Below, piece by piece: positions 1 through 11,300 of a stretch of DNA of 64,000 nt. Below the pieces are notes generated by a model. The model was given only the letters and a program-made list of their open reading frames with translations, was not told the DNA's origin and did not search any database. The stretch spans positions 57,200,984-57,264,983 of the forward strand of contig NC_088300.1 of assembly GCF_032854445.1 (NCBI RefSeq), in the 5' to 3' direction. Source of the stretch: Liolophura sinensis. Lineage: Eukaryota > Mollusca > Polyplacophora > Chitonida > Chitonidae. Position 1 is the stretch's first letter, and the number at the start of each line of letters is the position of its first letter. The position numbers and the translations under genes are program-made.

Positions 1-834
1 TTCCACATTAAATGCTTTAAATTGTTATATTCACTGACCTGGAGCTCAGTCCTATGCTGTCCTTAAAGTGTCAAAAGTGTACGCAACGTAGAAAGGTTTC
101 CTGTAGGTTATTCTGAATCTTTTATTACCTTACTATGTGGAAATGTTGTAAATCATGACTTTGTGATTAACACAAATTTAGGACAGCATCCAAACTTCGC
201 AAACTATTATTTTCAAATCCCTGGACTCTTTCCCAACATTGTAAGGAAATTATAGTTCCTTATATTCATGATTAAGATGAAAACTAAGTTAAGATTGCGA
301 AACAAGTTGCCAATCACCACATTAAATGAAGTACATTATCAATTCAAGCATTCCAAACAACAATGGTGGCTCGCAAACTTTATCTTTCTGTCAGTTTGCC
401 AGGTACATGGTGTTAATTTTGGTGGTGTGATCTTATAATTCACGAACGAATAGAAAATGTCCACTTTGAATACACAAGTTTCGAGTTAAGTCATTGCTAT
501 AGCAGAGGAACATCCCAGTGCAAAAAAAGCTTTCAGCTTTATTGGCATTGTATGGCTGGCTATTGTCTTCTCAACATGGTATTGATTGTGGTTAGATCAT
601 AGTACCAGTAGAAAACCATTATGTTTGAAATACTGGGAACCCAGGAACATAATACAGAAGATTAATCTAATCCTTTTTAATTAGTTGTCTGTATTCCGTA
701 TACCACTCTATGTTAAAACAAAGCGACATCACCGTTCTTGTAACCTTGTGTCTCCAAACCAGTGCATTACTGCAGGATAAAAGGCTCCTGTACGTTCCAG
801 TGTAATTGTAAATGTTTCATCAAGTTTTAGTAGG

Positions 835-920
835 GTTTGTTTATTTCATTGGTGACTTACACCGTACTTAAGAAGACTTCACTTATAGGATGGCCAGCAT
901 TGGTAGGGGGAGGAAGTTTT
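835..920 (-). mobile_element. SINE 3'-end fragment
   Basis: On the plus strand this reads as tail (TTTATT), then a diverged GGTGACTTACACCGTACTTAAGA, then GGCCAGCATTGGTAGGGGGAGG. This matches in order the 3' half of the intact SINE at 20255-20527. The head is missing. Confidence 0.7.
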
Positions 921-947
921 TTGGTACAAGTCTAAAGGTTGATAAGT

Positions 948-1007
948 ATGGCTCCAGTGCTTAATGACTTGTGGGGCATGGCTCCAGTCCTTAGTGACTC
1001 GTGGGGC
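948..1007. repeat. Direct duplication of a 30-bp unit
   Basis: Two adjacent 30-bp copies (948-977 and 978-1007) begin ATGGCTCCAGT and end GTGGGGC, with a few differences. Short reading frames on both strands here are by-products. Confidence 0.8.
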
Positions 1008-1227
1008 ATTCAATTCAGTAATTATACTTGAAGACAACTTCTCATCCACTAACATGGTGAGAATATCTACATATTGTGTTGAAAAGTCAGTCTGTGGTTT
1101 TGGCACAGCAGTTTTCTCGACACGAGAAATATTCTTGAGTATTGCATTCAGCAAAAAGCTTTGATTTTGCTGTGAGGAAACCATTAACTGTTGAGTGTAA
1201 AGATCATGAAATAAGGTTTATGTAATA

Positions 1228-1432
1228 CCATAATTCCTCAACCTTTTCGCATATGAAAGAAAAACTTTACATTTATACACATTTCTCATTTAATTTTGTA
1301 GAAAAAACTACACTGACTGGGGTTTCAGGCCTGCACAAGAAGTAGAACTTTAGCAGTGTACACAGACTAATTCCCTGAGAATATACCTAAGTAAACACCT
1401 TGGCAACATGCGAGAAGGTTGCAGAATTACAG
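1228..1432. mobile_element. TA-flanked inverted-repeat element (MITE), copy 1
   Basis: The ends are inverted repeats containing AATTC-TCAACCTTTTCGCAT on the left and its complement ATGCGAGAAGGTTGCAGAATT on the right. The dinucleotide TA lies on each side. Internal sequence is shared in order with the copy at 4340-4559 (for example GTGTACACAGA-TAAT and AACACCTTG-AACATGCGA). There is no coding capacity, as expected of a non-autonomous element that could be mobilised by a Tc1/mariner-type transposase. Confidence 0.75.
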
Positions 1433-1454
1433 TAGCACTGGCTTGGAAAGTGAC

Positions 1455-1900
1455 AAACATTTGTGTAAGGGCCCTAGCCAGGAGAGTCGCCTCATTTGTG
1501 TAAGGGCCCTAGCTGGGAAAATTAACATTTCTGTAAGGGCCCTAGCTGGGAGAGTCGCATCATTTCTGTAAGGGCCCTAGCTGGGAGAGGAACATCATTT
1601 CTGTAAGGGCCCTAGCTGGGACAGTCACTTCATTTCTGTAAGGGCCCTAGCTGGGAGAGTCACATAATTTCTGTAAGGGCCCTAGCTGGGAGAGCAACAT
1701 CATTTATGTAAGGGCCCTAGCTGGGAAAGTCACATTTCTGTATGGGCCCTAGCTGGGAGAGTCACATCATTTCTGTAAGGGCCCTAGCTGGGAGAGTCAC
1801 ATCATTTCTGTAAGGGCCCTAGCTGGGAGAGTAACATCATTTCTGTAAGTGGTCCTAGCTGGAAGAGTAACATAATGAATGAAGATTTCTATAAGGGCTC
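1455..1900. repeat. 35-bp minisatellite, about 12 copies
   Basis: A tandem array with unit core TTTCTGTAAGGGCCCTAGCT followed by GGGAGAGTCACATCA. Units at the right end are decayed. Each unit contains the palindrome GGGCCC, a donor-like GTAAGG on the plus strand and an acceptor-like CCCTTACAG on the minus strand. No exon is recognisable next to it. Confidence 0.9.
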
Positions 1901-4339
1901 GGGCTGGGAGAGTAATATCAAGAACTATATCTGTAAGATGTCAGTTAAGGACAAGACTGGATGGGGGAGAAACTTTCTTATTTCTTGACTCAGGAACTTG
2001 GTTGGTTACATGATGAATCCATCTACAGCTGTGTCCGATGGCTTGTCAGGTAGTTCGTGAGAGCAGAGCCATGATCTAGCTTGATACAGCTCCCTCTATG
2101 CATAAACCTGACTAACAACACGTCAAAATGTCTTGAACAGAGCTTTAAACACCAGTCTAATTTGACTTGTGTGTTACTAATATGTTCTACCTTTCTACTG
2201 CAAGGTGGTTGAGGAGAAACTCAAATAAGATAGTGCAACAGAACAGATCCCGATCAGGATCAATCCAATTTCCTCATGCCCTGAAACTTGTTCAGTATAT
2301 ATGCGAGTGGAATAATATTGGGAGGTCAATCAAAACCTGTATTTTTGACAGGAATGAAGTCTTGGCACTTTTGAAAGGGATTTTTATTTGCAATTTAATC
2401 TTTACCAAAGTACATGTACATCCACAGTATGGGAACCAAACTGACAGTGAAATAACAGCAACGTATTTGACACGCTATAAAATATATATATCTATATATA
2501 TTCAAAGGTAACACAGGCAGTTTCTGTACAAACAAAAAATGAGCAACAGGCAGGCAGGCATGGAACAGAGCGTGGTGGAAAGTCTGGACAGCATGTAATA
2601 CAAAGATCAGTTCTACTGATTAACCAGTCTTCCAGACCCTCGACAGACCTGAACCCTCTTGAACTAAGCGATCGTAGATTAAGTTAGCTGTAATTACCAT
2701 AGCAACACATATTAACAACATATGTTGCCATGGTACTTACAATCAACCTAGCCTACAATCACTTTGTGCAATAACATTGAAACAGTTCCGAAGTGCCACA
2801 ACACGACACCAGCAAACCTGGCCAACTGCGTCCTTGCAGTAAGATGTCTGTAGAACTCCATAAACCAATCAGAATGCAGTTGAGTCGTCGTTTGGAACAG
2901 GTGAGTTTTGTTGCTGAAAATCTTGTGACAGTTAAGCTACAAGGCTGTCCACTTGTGACCAGGCATTGGCAGACCGACGAGGTTCTGCAGGATAATCAAT
3001 CCTCTATCCATCAACCAACTGATTACAATGGTGATGGGCAATGAATGTAGCAAAAATATTCATATACAGACCACAAACAACGCTGCAATTCACAGTTACA
3101 ATTAGTTACACAAAAGGCAGTCCAAAGAACCCATGGGTTCATGGCTGTGAACATGTGACAATGATATGGCAGCAGTACAATGTTAGCAGTTACCTCCCTT
3201 GACTGTTCAGCTGTATCTGGAAACTTACTCTGGCGGTCAAGCACTTATTCAGGAATGGACGAGTCAGGAATAAGAAACAATTTAAGGTGTGACATTTAAA
3301 CTGCTAATCTGAGCAGACTATTGTGACACCATATCATCACTGCTTTAAAGCTGCACAAAGAATGACCGAACCCAGAAGCTCTCTTCTCAACCAGTTTGTT
3401 CACTCCTGGAGGAATGGCCTATACTATCCACAATGTGCCTCAAAGTTTAAATACACTTTACTAACTAAACATATTCAACACAAATAAAAAAAAGAAAACA
3501 AATGATTATCAAAGCAGATTTTACAGAAACATGGAAACCAAGTTAATATAGTGTTATACTGATACATTGAATTGGCATCATTCCATTTCATTAACATACA
3601 GAAATAAATGTAAGACATCAAAACATTATCCGCCAACAGTTCATAAGTACATATTGAGGAAACTTTAACCATTTGTTAGTTAAAAAAAAAAAAGCCTTGG
3701 CATTCTCACTGGCTGGGTTGGAGGGATTAGTAATGTAGTATAGCAAGAGTATAAAATTCACTTGCAGGTAAATATGATGCACAAGTTGCACAGGTAGATA
3801 TCATGAGGTACACTCTTCACACAACATTCTTTTCACCCACGTCCAAAACAATGAAATACCCTAGGTGAACATAAATTTCGTCCATGACGAACGTGCCCAT
3901 TTTTCCTGACTTTGAGAGTTCTATTGATTTTAGACATGTGTTGTGAGGTTTGGTTGGAACACGTGATGATATTCTGCTGGAAAATTCTAAGTTTCATCAC
4001 CACAAATAGTATTTTGTGACATTTATTTGCCTCTAAAAATGCCATTTTGTGGGCGAAATTTTAGGTCATTCAGGGTATGTGACAAGGTACAAATAATGTT
4101 CCAGTGATGATTTCTCATTTGGACAACAGTACATGACCACAAAATGGTATTATACTAGAACAGGCCTACACGTAGGTCAAAGTTACAAAAATATATGCAA
4201 CTGCATAGCTCTGTTAACACACACTTCCAAATTGTTTTGTGTGAATCACATGTCAAATAGGTCCAAAGAGCTCATTAAAACAAAGCTTGCCTGAGAAAAG
4301 TTTAAAATTGTCCTTTTTTCAGGAATACATCATTCAGTA
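1901..4339. other. Non-coding stretch downstream of PTDSS2
   Basis: I see no exon with family similarity, no RNA gene and no long reading frame that looks coding. There is a short TA-rich run near 2480-2500 and a CAGG run near 2549. Confidence 0.6.
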
Positions 4340-4559
4340 AAACCCAAATTCCTCAACCTTTTCACATATCAAAGGACAACTTTCAAAGTCATTTATCCAC
4401 CTTTTTAATTTGATTTTGGAGACAAAATTGCAATGGTAGGGTTGGCCAATTTCAGGGTTTCACAAAAAGTGTAACTTAATGAGTGTACACAGAATAATGC
4501 CTTCAGAATATGCTTGGATAAACACCTTGAGAACATGCGAAAAGGTTGAAGAATTACAG
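4340..4559. mobile_element. TA-flanked inverted-repeat element (MITE), copy 2
   Basis: Same family as 1228-1432. The left end has AAATTCCTCAACCTTTTCAC and the right end GCGAAAAGGTTGAAGAATTA, with TA outside. The internal order is conserved with copy 1, so both derive from one mobile parent rather than from local duplication. Confidence 0.75.
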
Positions 4560-5000
4560 TAGTAGTTATCACTGCCAGGATGACTCTATTTATCATGAAT
4601 CCACTTTAATCCAATTCCTATCGTCCGATTGCCAAATAAGGTAATCCCAATTAATTTCAAGTACACCAAGTACCAATGTAGGCCTTACATGTTGAAGAAA
4701 AGTTAACCTCTCAACAATATCCTGTCAACAACAAGGAGCACAGGACTTTAATTGTTAAACACGTTGTACAAGAAATACGAACACATCAAAAGTACAAACC
4801 TACAGTACCAGCCACCTTAGTCAGGTCACATACTGTGTAAACAATGTATCACTCCAAACAACAGAACAAACAGGGCCATAATCTATCATTAACAATCCAG
4901 ATTACTATTTCTTGATCCATGGTATAAATATACAAAACTTTTACCCAACGATTTGTTTGGAAATATAAACATGCTTTGTTTTAGAAATAACACAATTTAA

Positions 5001-5006
5001 TTTATT
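5001..5006 (-). terminator. Candidate polyadenylation signal of PTDSS2
   Basis: An AATAAA hexamer on the minus strand lies about 345 bases beyond the stop codon at 5349. It is the nearest canonical signal I see downstream. The DNA is AT-rich, so chance occurrence is likely. Confidence 0.3.
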
Positions 5007-5348
5007 GTTGTGTTCATAAGGACCTAATTTGTCATATAAAATTATATGTTTGTCACTTATGTGTGAAAAGATAAACATCCTCAATGTTGTAACATATACA
5101 TCTATTACTGTCCCCACGTGAGCCTAATTTTCAACCCAATTCCAATAAAAAGCTTACAACGGCTCAATATAAATTTGTATACCAGTAATTATTTATATTT
5201 TGAATTTAATACACAACAGAAAATAGTTTATCTTTTGTTTAAAAACTTTTCAAAAGATACATATTTGCAAAATATAGATTTAGGCAATCTGAACACAATC
5301 AGACATGTTTGTGTGTGTGTTTCAAGTGTTAATATGGTGCCTTGAAGG

Positions 5349-8300
5349 TCATGTAGATTTGACCTTTCTGGCATGAGCTGATTGACGAGTCCCATTGGAC
5401 ACTCCCTCTCCATTGGACTGCTTGTACATCTGAGTACTGCCATTCTGATACATTAGTTTCTCTTGAGGCAGGATGTCTAGCTTGACATCCCGCTTGATGT
5501 AGAACTTCCAGAAGGTGTACAGGAAAAGGCTGATGAGACCAACAGACCAGAATATGACAACATGCCGAGGCAAGGGCAGGCTGATCAACTCCCAGTCAAA
5601 CTTCAGCGTAATTAGGAACTCTGTGACAATGATACCAGCGATCATCCATGACTGGCGGCCAAATAACTTTATGTTTCTGGAAGAAGTGATCAAAAAACAC
5701 GTTATTTTAGTGATCCTATGGCTTGTCAGCATTCCTCACACAGGTTCAACATAAAATCTCATCAATGCAGTTTAGTCATTAATACAACGCCTGTCTGTAC
5801 AACAATTACAATTTCCCATGATTGCACTCATGATTTTTAAGAGCCATTCTCACAAACTATAAATTCTTTCCTAACACCACTGAGATATGTGAGGTGAAGT
5901 AACTGATAGGTCACTGAAATACACCTATGAGGTGGAGTAACTTATGTATCATCCGAGTGCTGGAAAGTCTTTATGAGGTAAAGAAACTTAAGGGTCACCC
6001 AGTACTGGAAGGTCTTTATAAGGCAGAGAGATTTATGGGTCATCTAAGTACTGGAAGGTCTCTATGGGGTGGAGCAACTTATGGGTCATCCAAGTACTGG
6101 AAGTCTCTATGGAGTGGAGTAACTTATGGGTCATCCAAGTACTGGAAGGTCTCTATGGGTTGGAGTAACTTATGGGTCATCCAAGTACTGGAAGGTCTCT
6201 ATGGGGTGGAGTAACTTACGGGTCATCCAAGTACTGGAAGGTCTCTATGGGGTGAAGTAACTTACGGGTCATCCAAGTACTGGAAGGTCTCTATGGGGTG
6301 GAGTAACTTATGGGTCATCCAAGTACTGGAAGGTCTCTATGGAGTGGAGTAACTTATGGGTCATCCAAGTACTGGAAGGTCTCTATGGAGTGGAGTAACT
6401 TATGGGTTATCCAAGTACTGGAAGGTCTCTATGGGGTGGAGTAACTTATGGGTCATCCAAGTACTGGAAGGTCTCTATGGGGTGGAGTAACTTACAAGTC
6501 ATCCAAGTACTGGAAGGTCTCTATGGGGTGGAGTAACTTACGGGTCATCCAAGTACTGGAAGGTCTTTATGGGGTGGAGTAACTTACGGGTCATCCAAGT
6601 AATGGAAGGCCTCTATGGGGTGGAGTAACTTACGGGTCATCTAAGTACTGGAAGGTCTCTATGAGGTGGAGTAACTTATGGGTCATCCAGTACTGGAAGG
6701 TCTCTATGGAGTGGAGTAACTTATGGGTCATCCAAGTACTGGAAGGTCTCTATGGGGTGGAGTAACTTACGAGTCATCCAAGTACTGGAAGGTCTCTATG
6801 GGGTGGAGTAACTTATGGGTCATCCAAGTACTGGAGGGTCTCTATGAGGTGGAGTAACTTACGGGTCATCTAAGTACTGGAAGGTCTCTATGGAATGGAG
6901 TAACTTACGGGTCATCCAAGTACTGGAAGGTCTCTATGAGGTGGAGTAACTTATGGGTCATCCAAGTACTGGAAGGTCTCTATGGGGTGGAGTAACTTAC
7001 GGGTCATCCAAGTACCGGTACTGGAAGGTCTTTATGGGGTGGAGTAACTTACGGGTCATCCAAGTACTGGAAGGTCTCTATGGGGTGGAGTAACTTACGG
7101 GTCATCCAAGTACTGGAAGGTTTCCCTCATGGCAGCAGCTCCCCAGAACAGGAACAAAACTAGACGACCCAGGCAGAGATAGTGCTCCGGTGGGATCCAC
7201 AGCACAAACTTGAGGTAGAATGTGTTCAGCTCAGCCAACAGAAACTGTTACAAAAATATGACATTATGTACAACCTCAAAAGGAACTGTTACAGAAATAT
7301 GATATAATGTCAAATCTCACCAGGAACTGTTACAGAAATATGACATGGAGTAAAATCTCAAAAGGAACTGTTACAGATATATGATATGGTGTCAAATCTC
7401 AACAGGAACTGTTACAGAAATATGATATGGTGTCAAATCTCAACAGGAACTGTTTCAGAAATATGACATGGTGTAAAATCTCAAAAGGAACTGTTACAGA
7501 AATATGACATGGTGTAAAATCTCAAAAGGAACTGTCACAGAAATATGATATCGTGTCAAATCTCACAAGAAACTTTAAAAAATATGACATGGTGTCAAGT
7601 CTCCACAAAAACTGTTACAGAAGTATGATATCATGGCAAATATCAAAAGAAACTGTTCCAGAAATATGATTTAGTGTCTAACCTCCACAGGAACTGGTAC
7701 AGAAACATAATATGGTGTCAAGTCTAATTCAATCTCCTAGGGTACTATGTACATTCACAGAAAATGGCCTATACAGTAAATGTTGGTCTTCTTAAAACAG
7801 CCATACTAGGGGCTGGTCGATATGGCTTTTTATGTGGCTTTATGCCTTTGAAAGAATAATGAATTGCACATGGTCAAACATAGCTGGTGTGGTAAAGTTC
7901 TTTAAAATAAGAAATGGAAGAAATATCTTTGCTTTTGCTCTTTGTCTCAATGAGATCAATCAATACTTACTATGGATATGACTCCTAACATGGCAAGCCA
8001 GCGCTTAAGGCTTGATGTGGGTCTCCAATCAAAATCTGTCCAGCTATAAGGTGTAAACTGAGCGGCAACTCGCATGAAGCGCCCCCTGGAAATATAAACA
8101 AAACATCACTACAGCAGATATCCATGTGACACGCCTCTGTACACTAAGGGGGATGTTGTGTGAACTTTAAGTCTCAGTCACAGAGTTGTAATTTTAATTG
8201 CAACCTAACATGTAACTTCCATTCTACCGTACATTATTATTTTTATAAAACAAGGTCAAGAGAAAAGAAGATCGTATTTGGTTTAGCAGACTCATAACTC

Positions 8301-11300
8301 GCTTTCAATCTGTCTATCTATTGTGTACATGCGCGGTTAACGAGCATAGTAGAAATCCCTGTGTTGTCACATTTGTGTGAGGTGGACAACTTAGACCAGT
8401 GACGGATTTCCCCTTCTAATTCTCTTAATTGTTATTTTTTGGAAAATATAAGCCTAGAACATTTAGTTTAGTCAACTGCAGCAGCTCATTTTTTAATATA
8501 GTTGAACCAGTTCAAAAATATTCTCGACAATATGAACCTTTTCAACCTTCAGCTGCCTGAAATTTGTCCAAATAATCTGCTTCAGACTTTTCCAAATTAA
8601 CTGCCTGACATTTTCCCAGATAATTGTTCTAATATTTCTTCATATTATTTAATCAGAATTTATTCCATTTATACCATATCTCAAGATTAAGCTTCCACAT
8701 CTTTGCAATGCTAATGAATTGTACACAACCTTTCTTTTTCACCAGAAAAAAGGTTGAAACATAATATCAGAAATTAGTGAAGTAAAACACAAAACTCTAT
8801 CTCACTTGTAAGAGCGTATGTTCCACATTCCTCTCCAATGATAAGGCTTCATGGACAGATACCGCAAGGTCTTCATCCCCAGGAAGATACCAAGGCCATT
8901 ACACACAAGGGCATCCATAATCCACTGCAAGGGTAAGTCAGACGAGCAGGCATGTACATGTATACGAGCTGTGTAACAAGGAACTGCGCTAACAGCTGTT
9001 ATTATCGGTTGTTTGGTTTTCTAACATGTTTCAATGAAATGTTATGCTCAAGATATCAGGCATCGTGCCCAATTCCACTACACTGTAACAACATCAGGTG
9101 GACCAGTCCTTAGTGTCCTAGAGTTACCATATACCTGGTCCTTACCACTGTTTCATGTCAATCCTGATTAATACTTTTGTTTGAAGTTCAGCGTTCAAAC
9201 CTTGCTTTTGTTAGTACTTCCTTGGTCTTCAGTCAAGTTGGTAATTTACAATTCTCTGAAATTTTGTGATTTTTGACAATCATAAACACAAACAGAAATT
9301 TCATTCAAACACAAGGAAACTATTTAAGCTAATATCAACCACTGAACTTCCAAATACATTGGCTTGTAGATGTATTCTATGCTTGTGCTTGAATGCTTGT
9401 GTATGTATTCTATGCTTTTGCTAGTATGCTTGTGTGTGTATTTTATGCTTGTGCTTGTATGCTTGTGTATGTATTCTATGCTTGTGCTTGTATGCTTGTA
9501 TATGCATTACACATGCCCTAGACTAGAATAGATAATATTTTTACTCACATGATCCCACCAGCACTCGCTGAAGTTAGGCAACTGATGCTCTAGAGTGTAC
9601 TCCAGGATCTCAAACATAATACTGATAACAGTACACAGCCACCAGTCACGCAGGATAAGCGTCTGAAACGTGCAATTTACATATTTATTTATTTACATGA
9701 ATTGTGTTCAATGCTTATCAGATTTAAGGGTGGGTGAAACCATAGCAGTAAACTACCTCCCATTACCAAGGACCTGACAGGCTTCCTGACTTCTAGCCAT
9801 CATAGTATTAAACCATCACCCATTACCATGGACCTGACAGGCTTCCTGACTTCTAGCCACCATAGTAGTAAACCACCACCCATTACGAGGGACTTGACAG
9901 GCTTCCTGACTTCTAGCCACCATAGTAGTAAACCACCACCCATTACCATGGACCAGACAGGTTTCCTGACTTCTAGCCACCATAGTAGTAAACCACCACC
10001 CATTACGAGGGACTTGACAGGCTTCCTGACTTCTAGCCACCATAGTAGTAAACCACCACCCATTACCAGGGACATGACAGGCTTCCTGACTTCTAGCCAC
10101 CATAGTAGTAAACCAACACCCATTACCATGGACCAGACAGGCTTCCTGACTTCTAGCCACCACAGTAGTAAACCATCACCCATTACCATGGACCAGACAG
10201 GCTTCCTGACTTCTAGCCACCACAGTAGTAAACCAACACCCATTACCAGGGACATGACAGGCTTCCTGACTTCTAGCCACCATAGTAGTAAACCATCACC
10301 CATTACCATGGACCAGACAGGCTTCCTGATTTCTAGCCACCACAGTAGTAAACCAACACCCATTACCAGGGACCTGACATGCTTCCTGACTTCTAGCCAC
10401 CATCTAAACATGCCAGATCTGGATTTTGCCTCCCATATCACTTATTGTTAAGGGACTCAGCAACTGCGATGGAAGCAATGCATTAAAAATCCAGCAAAGG
10501 ACTCCATTTCATGTACATGTATCGATTTCTTCTGTTGTTCGTTTCCATTTCAACACTTTCACGTATGAGAGACACTATGGCCAGTTCTTGATCAACAAAT
10601 TCAGGTATGGAGAATTACTTGCAGACAAGCACAGTTGTCCCACTATATTGTGCATTTGCTGAGGAAGTGAGCTATTGTTCTGACTTCCAATGATGATCAC
10701 AATACACTTACTTTCAACCACCAGCCAAAGAAGTGCACCACAACAAACCCATCCATTTTGTCCTGAAAGAGAAACATATACACAAGTTACAAATTAAAAT
10801 GTCACAAAGCATTAATATCATTCGCAATTAATCAGGGTACATTAAAAAAAATGTACATCAAAGATCGGGAATTGTCCGGGATAAACTCCTGCTATGTGAA
10901 ATAATCAAAGAAGTTTCCATTCAGAAAAAGCATGGCGCAGATGTACCAGCGTTCAGTTTACACCTGAACACAAATACATGTATGTAGTTGTATACACAGG
11001 TAATGAGTACAATGTTCAGGTTACTCACTTTGATGTTGTGGAAAGGATCTTCATGTGATGGATCATACAGGTAGCAGTTTCCTCCATAATCCTTTTCTGG
11101 CAGTGGTTTCCCAAGATTCTCATCAAAATGCTTCATCAAATGGCGGGCATGGTCTACAGTCTGGTGAAAATAAAATAAATCATGTGATCAAGGTGTAGTA
11201 AAACTGGTCATGACAGTAGCAAAAATACTGTACTAAGAATGATTTCATGGCCGACCTTAGCAAAACTGAATTTAATGACTTTTTCGCACCTGTTCTGATA

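Noticed and set aside
1455-1900. CRISPR-like regular repeats
   Set aside because: The units are contiguous without unique spacers and the DNA is animal nuclear sequence.
5927-6214. Open frame of 95 codons with repeated [11 protein letters not shown]-type peptide
   Set aside because: Shadow of the 46-bp array in PTDSS2 intron 10, on the opposite strand to the gene.
9800-10451. Long open frames on both strands (207 and 213 codons) with repeating peptides
   Set aside because: They run through a 60-bp intronic minisatellite of PTDSS2. The period is a multiple of three, so open frames arise automatically.
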